Shown one piece after another: positions 55,670-64,000 of a DNA stretch of 64,000 nucleotides. The notes beneath the pieces are model-generated. The model ran no database searches. It was not told the origin of the DNA and was given only the letters and a program-made list of their open reading frames with translations. The DNA comes from Symsagittifera roscoffensis. Lineage: Eukaryota > Xenacoelomorpha > Acoela > Convolutidae. The position numbers were made by a program, and so were the translations under genes. The DNA is taken from NCBI RefSeq assembly GCF_963678635.1, contig NC_087067.1, positions 60,684,594-60,748,593 of the forward strand, written 5' to 3'. Numbering within the stretch: the first letter of the stretch is position 1; each line of letters starts with the position of its first letter.

Positions 55670-56340
55670 CAAACACTACTGACATTATGAACAAAAAGTG
55701 GTAATAAAATTCTGTACAAATAGAGAAAAAAAATTTCGAACTATGACTGTTTTCCTGAAAAGAATATAACAGTTTGCTGATAGCTTATCGCTAAAAAGAG
55801 TTAGAATTTAACAAAAATAGTTATAAGAAATTTAAAATGTTAATTCAAACGTTTTCGCACATTCTGTGCATCATCAGGATTAAATTTTTTTTTACAATAT
55901 TTACAAAACTATCAAAGATCCGAAAAATGAGAAACGTGTCTAAAAAGGCTCTAAAACTTTTTAACCAATCAAAATTAAACAACTGTAATTACATAATAGA
56001 ATTACGTAATCATGAATAACGTTTTCCTGTAAATTTCTGAGATTTTTTAGTTTTTTGTAACTCCGCAAAATTCTAATGTAAAAGCAGTTATTCAGAGAAG
56101 CTTTTAGAGAAGTTACTATATGTCAAAAAACTTTAGAAAATTATAAATACTTTCCGAAAACATGAACTTTTCTTAGTCCGGAAAATTCAAACTTAAAATA
56201 ACATAGTTCATATACAATACTTTGAGTCCCCATTTGAGACCTATCAAACCTGCTTCACCAATTTACTCTTTCATTTTTTGTTTTTGTAATTATCTGAAGA
56301 TACAATTTCTCAATTTCAACTTGAAAAAGTGTAGCCAAAT
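55670..56340. other. AT-rich DNA, no gene seen
   Basis: No conserved coding signal. It may contain the 5' flank or an intron of the glycosyltransferase-like gene that follows. Confidence 0.45.
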
Positions 56341-57565
56341 CAAGAAACAGTTTGTCGGAATTCGTTTTTCTAAAGTCTTCATGAAATCTGCAGAAAAAGT
56401 GAAGCTAACGTGTTTCGACAAAGCGGGTTCAACTTCTCATCTAAAGACGAAATTTTACGTTATTCATCTTCGTGGAGGGGACCGACCCTGTGTTCGCGAA
56501 AAAATGTCGCCAGCGAAAGTTCTAGAAAAAATAATCTCATTCATTGTCAGAGATCATAGTAGTGTCGTGTACAGTGCTGATTTAAATTAACCGGACAAAA
56601 CGAGCTAAAGTTGAAATTTAAAACGCGTTTTTCTCAAATTGGGTTAAGATTAGACAAAAAGTGAAGAGAACAAAAGTTGCTTAGAATTTTACCAGAATTA
56701 ATATGGTGCCATTTTTTCTCCGAAATTCTCAACAAAAATTTTACCCCAAAAATGGGTAATTTTGGCTTTTTTCAAATAATCAACATTTACGCGTAAACTA
56801 CTTTGTTAATTGATAAGAAAATTATATCACAGGAAACCTCTTAAGCAGCTCAACAAAGTTTGAGAAGGGTTAAATCTCCAAAAACCAGTATAAGAGAAAA
56901 AATTGATTTTTACTATATAAAACCCAGAATTTCTGTTTAAAAATAAATTTTAAACAATTTGCGCAAATTTTTGGAGATTTAACCCTTCTCAAACTTTGTT
57001 GAACTGCGTAAGAGGCTTCCTGTGGTATAATTTTCTTATCAATTAACAAAGTAGTTTACGCGTAAATGTTGATTATTTGAAAAAAAGCCAAAATTACCAA
57101 TTTTTGGGGTAAAATTTTTGTTGAGAATTTCGGAGAAAAATGGCACCATATTAATTCTGGTAAAATTCTAAGCAACTTTTGTTCTCTTTACTTTTTGTCT
57201 AATCTTAACCCAATTTGAGAAAAACGCGTTTTAAATTTCTAGTTTAACGCGTTTTGTCCGGTTAATTTAAATCAGCACTGTACTTAATGACCGATCTCGA
57301 TACGCAATCAGCTTATGTAAAAGAAACGAAAAACTATTTTGGAGTCAATTTATGTCTCGCTGAATTGTTTCGGAAATATTTCTTTACAAAGCAGCCTCAA
57401 GCTATTTACATCACTGAGCTAGCTCTTATGCGAACAGCTGACGGACATATTGAAACATACCAGTCGCACTTGGAATTTCAAAAAAATAATCGTCTGGGTT
57501 ATTTGGTTGAAAGCAAAAAGTACTTGAAGAGCTGTCCAATACAAAGTTACACGCTTGCTGAATGA
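56340..57565 (+). pseudogene. Glycosyltransferase-like gene (O-fucosyltransferase type) split by a MITE
   Basis: The upstream half ends with KTKFYVIHLRGGDRPC and MSPAKVLEKIISF. The downstream half (57,281-57,565) begins in the same frame with MTDLDTQSAYVKETKNYFGVN, then ELALMRTADGHIETYQSHLEF and GYLVESKKYLKSC. HLRGGD resembles the nucleotide-sugar-binding HxRxxD motif of fucosyltransferases, and ELALMRTADGHIETY fits a late donor-binding region. The two halves are separated only by the 709-bp element and its TA duplication. Without it the codon spanning the site is intact. The N-terminal extent is unknown; earlier exons are probably missing or not recognisable. Confidence 0.55.
56572..57280. 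mobile_element. Tc1/mariner-type foldback MITE with 313-bp arms
   Basis: A 709-bp palindromic element with arms 56,572-56,884 and 56,968-57,280, nearly perfect inverted copies, around an ~83-bp loop. It begins CAGTGCTGATTTAAATTAACC and ends with the reverse complement. It is flanked by TA on both sides (56,570-56,571 and 57,281-57,282), the target-site duplication of Tc1/mariner elements. CAGTGCTG is also the start of Tc1. There is no transposase ORF, so it is non-autonomous. Confidence 0.93.
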
Positions 57566-58371
57566 AGCGGATTTGAAAATGAATGGCGGAAACCAACCAC
57601 CAAAAAATTCAAGCGCAAAATACACGAAGCGGATTTTCGCACTAATTGCAGCCTAAAATTGAACTCGCTTATATTTTAGAGAAAACCTTGTAACAGTCAC
57701 GTTACAAATTTTAAGTAGGAGAGCAATTTTAAACTGGTCTACGACGATATCATGTTTGGTGAAGCATGCGTATTATTTACTCAGAGGTGAAGCAAACATC
57801 TGCAATTACCCAGAAGGACATTAAAATCCAAAGTTATAGAAAAAAAACGAGAAAAAACACAGTCACATAAAACAAACCAATATACAGCATGCCTGGAAAA
57901 GCATACCTGGAGAAAAACAGTCCAAAGATAGTTCCAACACAGTCAAAACAAAGGTGTTTTTTTTCCAAGATTTTAGATAAACTTTAGTTCGAAATTGGGC
58001 AAATAAGTCTGCTCAAAAAATCTCCGTCACAAGGTTGTAAGCCACAAAAATCATTTGAGGCTATTTGTTTACTGCAAAACTAGAAACTTCAGAGGAAACC
58101 TTTTAAGTTTTCGAAATCTATGGGTTCCTTAGGCAAGGATAAGTAAGTGTTACGAAAATTCCCATATATGTCAACTTTCAGATCTACAGTTTCAGTTGAG
58201 ATTTGTAAGGAAAACTAACGCAAAACTGGGCGATTCACTCGAAAAAGAAAATAATTTTAGTTAAAAATAGTTTAATTTTAGTTTACAATCAACTGAGTAA
58301 CATATATGATAGTTTTTTGTCATTTTAAAAATGTTATTTGATAGTCGAGAAAGTCAAGAAAGTCAAATTAA
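57566..58371. other. AT-rich DNA, no gene seen
   Basis: No ORF with domain features and no clear repeat could be recognised. Confidence 0.45.
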
Positions 58372-59260
58372 ATGTCAAGTACAGTCAAAACATATTCAAT
58401 TTTGGTCGAAAAAGTTGAAACATGGGTCAAGCATAGTCAAAACGTAGGTCGAGCACAGTCAATGCATAGGTCGAGCACAGATAAAGCATACCCAATTTTG
58501 ATCGAGAAAGTCGAAACATACAAGAAGCACCATCAAAACTTAGCTCGAGTACAATCGAAATATAGTTCAAGCACAATTTAAACATATGCTGACCAGAGTT
58601 GAAACAAAGGTTAAGCACAACCCAAAGATTGGTCGAGCTCAGTCGAAACATAGGTATAGCAGATTGTTGTTGAAGTTTTTGGTACCATTTGCACGAATCG
58701 ACTGTATCAAAAAAAATTAAAAAATGAAAAAATAAAAAAGCGCAATGAAAATTGTCTCCTATCTGAGCTATTTGATTGATGCTAAAAACTATAAAATGCT
58801 ATTTCAAAAAATGCAGTTTTTCAGCTCCAAATTTTGCAATAAAATTTAAACCAGTTGTGTTTTCACTGAGGGAACAAAAAAGCTTTTCGAACAGTTCGGA
58901 ACAACCACAATTGATTGTAAATCGAAACAAATTTTGAATTGTCGAGGCAAGTTAGACAGCCAAAACATACCCATTTCTGGTTTAAAAAACTAATTATATC
59001 AATACGGGGTCTTACAAACACATTTTAAAAAAGTTGGTCGAGACAGTCGAGAAAGTGGGAACATATTGAAGTTTAGTCGAGAAAGTCGAACACTTTTTTG
59101 TTAGGTCGAGGAAGTCAAATCATACCAAAATTTGTCCGATAAAATCGAAATATACCAAAAACTGGTCGAGAACTTCGAAACATACCAGCATTTGGTCAAG
59201 ATATTCAAAACCCAACATTTTTTGGTCGTGAAAGTCGATATATAAATCAAGCACCTCGAG
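58372..59260. repeat. Degenerate minisatellite of GGTCGAG(N)AGTCGAAACATA motifs
   Basis: From 58,372 to 58,660, and again from about 59,030 to 59,250, strings like GGTCGAGAAAGTCGAAACATACC, GTCGAGCACAGTCAATGCATA and ATTTTGGTCGA recur every 20-35 bp. Units are too diverged for an exact period. The two clusters are separated by about 370 bp of ordinary AT-rich DNA. Small open frames across it are by-products of the repeats. Confidence 0.7.
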
Positions 59261-59478
59261 CCGGGCAGTAAAACTTAAGCAAACTATGAAAAAACGCTTG
59301 ACTTTGTGTTAAAAGCGCTGCACTGAAAAATGTGTGTTGAAACCTACCATGTTTTTTCAGTTTTTACATCGTTTTCACATTTTATACTGAACTTACAACT
59401 TCAGTCGAAAAATGGAAGTATTGTCTCTCAGTGGAAGAGAATTTGATACACGTGAGTAGTATATGTGTGAGTCGATCA

Positions 59479-59880
59479 GGGGGGGGGGTGCCTGCTGACC
59501 CTCATGTATTAAGATAGGGAATAGAGCATCGGGTCAGCAGGCTATGTATTAAGATTGGGTATAGAGTCTACAATGTATTAGGATAGGGAATACCGATGGT
59601 AAGGTTTTATGGTTTGTGTGATGGTAAGATAATGTAAAGAAAAACGAAAATTTTTTGGTTTTTGTCTAATTTTTTCGCAAAAATTTCGGCGCCCGTTACC
59701 TAATTGTTAAATATCAAAGTTTAATTACGAGTAGGTTGTGTAATGAAGGGTTTTTAATTGTTTTTTTGATATATGGTAGTCGATGGTAAGAGTTTTTTGG
59801 GTAAAAATTTGGAATTTTTATGAAAATTTTTTCGAAAAAATTCAAAACACGATAAGGTTAGCTATTGTTTGACCTAATTT
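59479..59880 (+). repeat. Terminal repeat of element C
   Basis: Homologous over its whole length to the reverse complement of 50,179-50,576, with the same order of subterminal motifs, and homologous in its inner part to 33,783-34,039. It is therefore an intact terminus including the outer part that A has lost on its left side. Confidence 0.92.
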
Positions 59881-59968
59881 ATTAAATAATCTTACTTTCT
59901 ATCTAATTGAAACAATGCTGAAATCTACTGAAACTTCGAAAAAATTCAAATTTTTTGAGAAAAAATTG

Positions 59969-60120
59969 CAAAAATTTCAAGTATTTGGAAAAAATTGCAA
60001 AAATTTCAAGTATTTGGAAAAAATTGCAAAAATTTCAAGTATTTGGAAAAAATTGCAAAAATTTCAAGTATTTGGAAAAAATTGCAAAAATTTCAAGTAT
60101 TTGGAAAAAATTGCAAAAAT
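59969..60120 (+). repeat. 29-bp tandem repeat, five copies
   Basis: The unit GCAAAAATTTCAAGTATTTGG followed by A6TT starts at 59,969, 59,998, 60,027, 60,056 and 60,085, with a partial copy at 60,114. The copies are practically identical, hence recently expanded. The open frame across them is a by-product, since 29 is not a multiple of three and the translated units change frame. Confidence 0.95.
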
Positions 60121-62447
60121 TTAAAGTTATGTAGAGACAATGATACAAAATTTTGAATAAAAAAATGACTTTTTCCACAATTTTTTCTCAAAATATTGAA
60201 ATTCGATGAAGTTTACCTTAATTTGTGCTAAATATTTGGTTATACAATGCTCTAAACACTGAAAAGAATGTTCATACTAGCAGAATCAATATTGAAACTT
60301 CCAGAAAACAGTGAAATTAGTCGTAATTTTTGAGAAGGTAAAATAAAAATTAATAAAACTTACATGAAATTTTCCATTTCGAACCTTTTATTTTGGTTTT
60401 TAACTGTTTTTCTTTTGTCCAGTCCAGGGATTAATTTTAGGAATCTCAATTCAAATGAACATTAAGGGCAATATCCTATAAAATTTCTAAATCAAACTCC
60501 ATGATTCAACTCCTTCTCATTTTTTTCTCATTGAATTACCCAAATTTTGAGAAAACTTGTGAGAAAATTTATATGTTAAAAATTAGAAATTTCAGATTAT
60601 TGATAAAAAATGAACAGTTTATTGCTAAAATTGTTTAAAATGGGATAAATGTTTCAAAAAAATTTATTCGATATTAGCTCAAATTCAACAAAAACTTCTT
60701 CATAACTGATGATTATCTCTCTGTTGCTTCTGCAACATAACTTTCGAGTTTTTCCGTAGAGTTTTTCCCTGTTTTAAAGTTATTCTTGCTTTCTGTTTGA
60801 AACATGTTTTCCTTATTGAACACACTTTACTAGAAAATTTAGTCAAAACTGGAAAATTTAGGAGGAAAAAAGTATCATTTGAACGAACAATTTGCTAGCA
60901 GAGATGAAATTAGAACTGATACCGTATGATTATTACAATAAAAAATGTTAATATCTTCTTCAAGGTTCCACTGTTCAGTTGCTATTGTAAACTATTTAAG
61001 CAAAAATACAAATTTTGGGATCAATAACTATCACTTTTCTTGCAAAATAGTTATTTACTCTTTTTTTTTTTTTCTTAATTTATGACGGAAATTTTCTCAA
61101 AAATCTCCGGAAATACGCAAGAGAACCTTGTTCCTAACATCTACAATTAAAAACTTCTGAAAGAGCGAGTCTCAAAAAATTGATTTAGCAAAGCAAATCA
61201 AGGTGCAAACTGGAACAATTTGTGCAATTGTGATTTTTATTAAGAAAAAAAAAAAAACTCTGTAGTAAAAATTTAGTAATGTATTGTATATAGTGTTGTA
61301 TATTCTATGTAGTATTGTGTATGTAGCAAGGAAAAGGAGATCATGAAAGCAAGTTTTCGATTTATGCTTTGTATCTTCTTTCAAAAGATGTCGAATTGGG
61401 TTTGCTTTTCAAAAATTATCCTCAAAACATTTGATCTTTCATATAAAGTAACTAATATATCAAATGATAACAATTTTTTCTAATGAATTACGGATAATTA
61501 TAAAACTTTGTGAGTTTTTATGTCGGATTTTTTCTCAAGATATACTTTATAAGCTAAATTTTAGTAAAAGTATCTCAAATCTCCTAAGGAATAAATTGAG
61601 TTTCTTTCCCATTTTAGCGTTTTCTCAGTTTCTGCTTCATCTACTATCTACCAAATGAATAAAATTTGAGCAAATTTTTCCTTGAAAATTGAATTTTAGA
61701 TGGAAAAATGTATTGTTTCAACGAACGATCAATAATCCGAAGCTGAATTAATACCATAAATCCTTTACTAAAAAGCTTTAAAGGATTTTCTCAACCTCAT
61801 AAATGTATAATGCTGTTTTAAATCTGAATATCTATTTTAGACTAAATTTTTAGTTGGATTGATGTATATCATTGTCTTGAAACTTTCAAAGTTTAGCAAA
61901 ATATACATTTTTTCCAGGTCATTTATCAATTTCTTTTCTGAAATTATCAAAAAATCAATAGAAAAACATAATTCTTAATAAGTCAATCTGCTTAAAAAGA
62001 TCTGCTCTATGAACACTTGTACAAGCACTAAACAAGGAAAACTTTAAAATAGCAACTACAAAAAGCTTTCAATTAGTTGATATTTTTCAAATATCCAAGT
62101 TTCACAAATTTTAGGCGAATACTTAAATACTCATTAGCATATGTTATGCACTTTACTACAAATTTATCACAACAAAATCTCCGCAAGCTTGCAACCAAGG
62201 GAGTTTTTACTATTGATTAAAATTTTTTGGATCGAGTTCCATGGAAAGCTTCACGACGATTTGAACTCGATTTTTGCTGTCTTTAACATCAATCAAAACC
62301 TTTGAATAAAAAAATTGATGACAGTTCATGTAATGTAAGGAAAACACTGTATAATTACTGACTAGATTTGTTACAATGGCTGAGATTTTTCAGATTCAGT
62401 AAAAACTAATAATCATAGTAATTTCAAAGTTTTTCAAAAAAAAAACT
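60121..62447. other. AT-rich interior of element C, no clear gene
   Basis: No homology to A genes is recognised. A GC-richer patch at 62,215-62,310 reads on the minus strand as a 30-codon frame (VLIDVKDSKNRVQIVVKLS), preceded by an ATTCAAAG acceptor-like string. It could be a decayed exon. The remainder has only short random frames. Confidence 0.5.
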
Positions 62448-62687
62448 TTAAAATTTTACCTTTTCCTGAAGTGTGTTTGGAGTCTGCTGAGCACATAATT
62501 TAATATTATGCTGAGAATGCTTCTTCTTGAAATGATTAGCGAGTTCCTCGCTGCTATAAGTATGAAAATTACAGTTAGAACACTTCAAAACACCACATGT
62601 TCTACGATGTCTTGATGCATCTTTGTGAGTGTATTCCCTGCCACATTCAAGACATGCAACTCTTTCGTTTCTATTGAGTGAAGGCAT
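62448..62687 (-). CDS. Stand-alone zinc-finger ORF like the POLB N-terminus (element C)
   Basis: A 79-residue frame from ATG 62,687 starts MPSLNRNERVACLECGREY and continues SRHRRTCGVLKCSNCNFHTYSSEELANHFKKKHS. It has two complete C2H2-type fingers, corresponding to the first residues of POLB in A (MPTLSRNEKVKC). Unlike A, the first finger keeps both cysteines. The frame ends at QEKVKF*, where AAG|GTAAAA would be an acceptable splice donor, so it may be a first exon. No polymerase domain is found downstream in the next 2.5 kb. It is either a truncated POLB or a separate DNA-binding gene. Confidence 0.7.
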   Translation of the reverse strand: MPSLNRNERVACLECGREYTHKDASRHRRTCGVLKCSNCNFHTYSSEELANHFKKKHSQHNIKLCAQQTPNTLQEKVKF

Positions 62688-62903
62688 CTCAATAGTAAGG
62701 AAAAATTAAATGGGAGATTTAAAATGTACCAAATTTTTAGATAAGGTGAGTTGAATAGCCTCAAAAAATGAATAAAATTAAATAAAAACTGCAAAATTAT
62801 TAAATAATTGTTTTTAACGAGAAAGAAAATCAGAATGGATATGCTATTTAGCCTAGCTGAAATAAAAATCATCCAATCTAACCATGGAATTCTTAAAAGT
62901 ATC

Positions 62904-63210
62904 AACCAATCAGAAACTTTTATCTTTTCTGATATCAACCAATCAGAATTGAGCTTCAATAGTCATGTGATTTTCGACAAATTCAATGTCCACCAATCAG
63001 AATTCAGCTTCAAAAGTCATGTAGTTTTCAACAAATTCAATGTCAACCTATCAGAGTTGAGCTTCAAAAGTCGTGAAATTTTCAAGAAACTTAAAGTCAA
63101 CCAATCAGAGTTGAGTTCTTCTTCTCGTGAATTTTTCAACAATTTCTTTAACTTTTGTAGATTTTGAGGATACTTTCACAGACATTATTTGTGTTAATAA
63201 CCAATCAGAA
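62904..63210 (+). promoter_or_regulatory. 54-bp tandem CCAAT-box array (element C)
   Basis: Units start with CCAATCAGA at 62,939, CCAATCAG at 62,993, CCTATCAGA at 63,047 and CCAATCAGA at 63,101, an exact 54-bp period. Additional CCAATCAGA sites are at 62,906 and 63,201. CCAATCAG is the NF-Y core. The array lies between the minus-strand zinc-finger ORF (220 bp downstream) and the 184-residue ORF, a promoter position for the former. Confidence 0.65.
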
Positions 63211-63361
63211 TGAAATAATCACAGATTTTAAAAACATTGTAGATCAGAACCAGACTATGTTTATGAAACTTCTTAATCAATAAATTTTATTGAATTTTTC
63301 CAACATAACTAAGAGTTGAAGTTTGATACACTAGTGGGATAAATGAGATTTCTTGTCTAGT

Positions 63362-63916
63362 TTATATGGTTTTTTCGATATTCAATTCAAATTTTGAAAT
63401 TTCGAACAAAATTTTTCCGATTTGCTCTATTTCTAACCAGTGAAAAAAGAAATTACCAAAATATACGTTTTTATCGTTTTGTTTTTGGTATATTGTAGTA
63501 TAAACAACCGGAAGTCTATCAAATTTGGATAAACGATCAAAAGATATTCTGACAAATCTGGATTTTGTATTTGTATCAAATTCAAAACAATAATCGAATT
63601 GATGTTCCTTATCTCCAATTTCTGTTTCATAGGCTCTTCCATTGTTTTGTTTTTTACTGATCGACCACTCAATCTGAGTTAACTCTTCTAAATAAAAACA
63701 TTGTTGATATATCTGACAGTACTCTTCTTTTTTGTAATCTCCTCTCCATCTTTTTAACAAAACTATTGAACTTTCTGTGTTTCTATACAAATTAAAACTA
63801 ATACAATCTCCATCAACTTCATGTGTCCACCATTCTTGTAGTTTTTTGTAGTAGTTTAATTTTAAAATCTGATAAATGTTCAATTCAGACATTGAAATCG
63901 CTTTTGATGGAAACAT
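63362..63916 (-). CDS. Unknown 184-residue protein of element C
   Basis: Intact frame from ATG 63,916 (MFPSKAISMSELNIYQILK). Two similar modules are visible. One ends IYQQCFYLEELTQIEWSIS, the other runs RFVRISFDRLSKF, then VYFGNFFFHWLEIEQIGKILFEI. Each is strand-rich followed by an amphipathic helix. The pattern resembles PC4-like single-stranded-DNA-binding domains and the broken A gene at 44,798-45,326. It is Trp/Tyr/Phe-rich and acidic, with no catalytic motif. It is not recognised as a known family. Confidence 0.6.
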   Translation of the reverse strand: MFPSKAISMSELNIYQILKLNYYKKLQEWWTHEVDGDCISFNLYRNTESSIVLLKRWRGDYKKEEYCQIYQQCFYLEELTQIEWSISKKQNNGRAYETEIGDKEHQFDYCFEFDTNTKSRFVRISFDRLSKFDRLPVVYTTIYQKQNDKNVYFGNFFFHWLEIEQIGKILFEISKFELNIEKTI

Positions 63917-64000
63917 TTTTCTTACTGAAATATATGAAAAAACTTAAAAAACTCGAATTGTTTTAACATTTTTAAAATATTTTGTAGTAACAGTCACCGT
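63917..64000. other. Window edge, AT-rich
   Basis: The last 84 bases lie upstream of the 184-residue ORF. The final CAGTCACCGT is not interpretable. Confidence 0.4.

Larger units (their letters stand above)
59479..64000. mobile_element. Polinton-related element C (left end and part of interior)
   Basis: 59,479-59,880 is a Polinton terminal repeat: a G9 run, TGCCTGCTGACCC, the ATGTATTAAGATAGGGAATA motifs, TTTTCGCAAAAATTTCGGCGC and GATAAGGTTAGCTATTGTTTGACC. The sequence after it matches the left (protease-side) flank of A. No protease, capsid or other A-type gene follows in the next 2.5 kb. Instead a POLB-type zinc-finger ORF (62,687-62,448) and a 184-residue ORF (63,916-63,362) are both on the minus strand. 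It is a divergent or non-autonomous relative, cut by the window end. Confidence 0.75.

Noticed and set aside
59915-60124. Lys/Phe-rich repetitive ORF
   Set aside because: A by-product of the 29-bp tandem repeat; successive units are read in different frames.
62808-63167. A 119-codon ORF with 18-residue repeats through the CCAAT array
   Set aside because: The frame stays open only because the 54-bp period is a multiple of three. Differences between units are mostly amino-acid-changing, while the CCAATCAG core is retained.

Overview
This window is AT-rich invertebrate nuclear DNA made almost entirely of repeats and mobile elements. No single-copy housekeeping gene is visible. Short introns (68 and 71 bp, GTAAGT donors, T-rich/TTTTAG acceptors), a foldback element with Tc1-type CAGTGCTG ends at a TA site, and a capsid protein of the kind annotated F54H12.2-like in worms suggest a nematode-like metazoan. 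The species cannot be named from the sequence.

Layout. (1) 1-15,543 is a satellite with a monomer of about 92 bp, organised in multi-kilobase higher-order blocks. (2) 15,544-22,833 is a scrambled, decayed Ty3/Gypsy-like retrotransposon on the minus strand: gag with a CCHC knuckle, then RT with YLDD and RNase H. (3) 22,834-24,380, 30,428-33,766 and 50,577-50,930 are three pieces of one broken Polinton/Maverick, here called B. They cover successive, non-overlapping parts of the element. (4) 24,381-30,427 holds non-coding DNA, a dispersed repeat (X), a retroelement leader plus gag on the plus strand, and a small inverted block of the satellite. (5) 33,783-50,576 is a nearly complete Polinton/Maverick (A) inserted into B. 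(6) 50,931-59,478 holds inverted gag/leader copies, a second X repeat, a GC-richer broken gene, a glycosyltransferase-like gene split by a Tc1-type MITE, and degenerate minisatellites. (7) 59,479-64,000 is a third, atypical Polinton-related element (C), cut by the window edge.

Polinton A carries the full virus-like gene set. On the minus strand it has the adenain-like protease, a small membrane protein, the major capsid protein, a basic core-like protein, the penton-like minor capsid protein, integrase, two small conserved ORFs, the packaging ATPase, two further membrane proteins, a DEDD-exonuclease-like protein and several small proteins. On the plus strand it has one unknown gene and protein-primed DNA polymerase B. 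Late genes are packed head to tail with stop/start overlaps of 4-8 nt. POLB, INT, ATPase, the penton-like gene and one small gene carry nonsense codons or frameshifts, while the capsid, protease and other small genes are open. A is therefore a recent but inactivated copy.

The most interesting signal is regulatory. POLB is preceded by a 60-bp tandem array whose units each hold CRE (TGACGTCA), CArG (CC(A/T)6GG), ATTGCGTRGG and a second CRE. A divergent promoter at 42.1-42.25 kb carries two perfect inverted CArG boxes between opposed TATA boxes. This resembles a host immediate-early (SRF/CREB) promoter carried by a Polinton. Element C has a different 54-bp array of CCAAT boxes in a comparable place.
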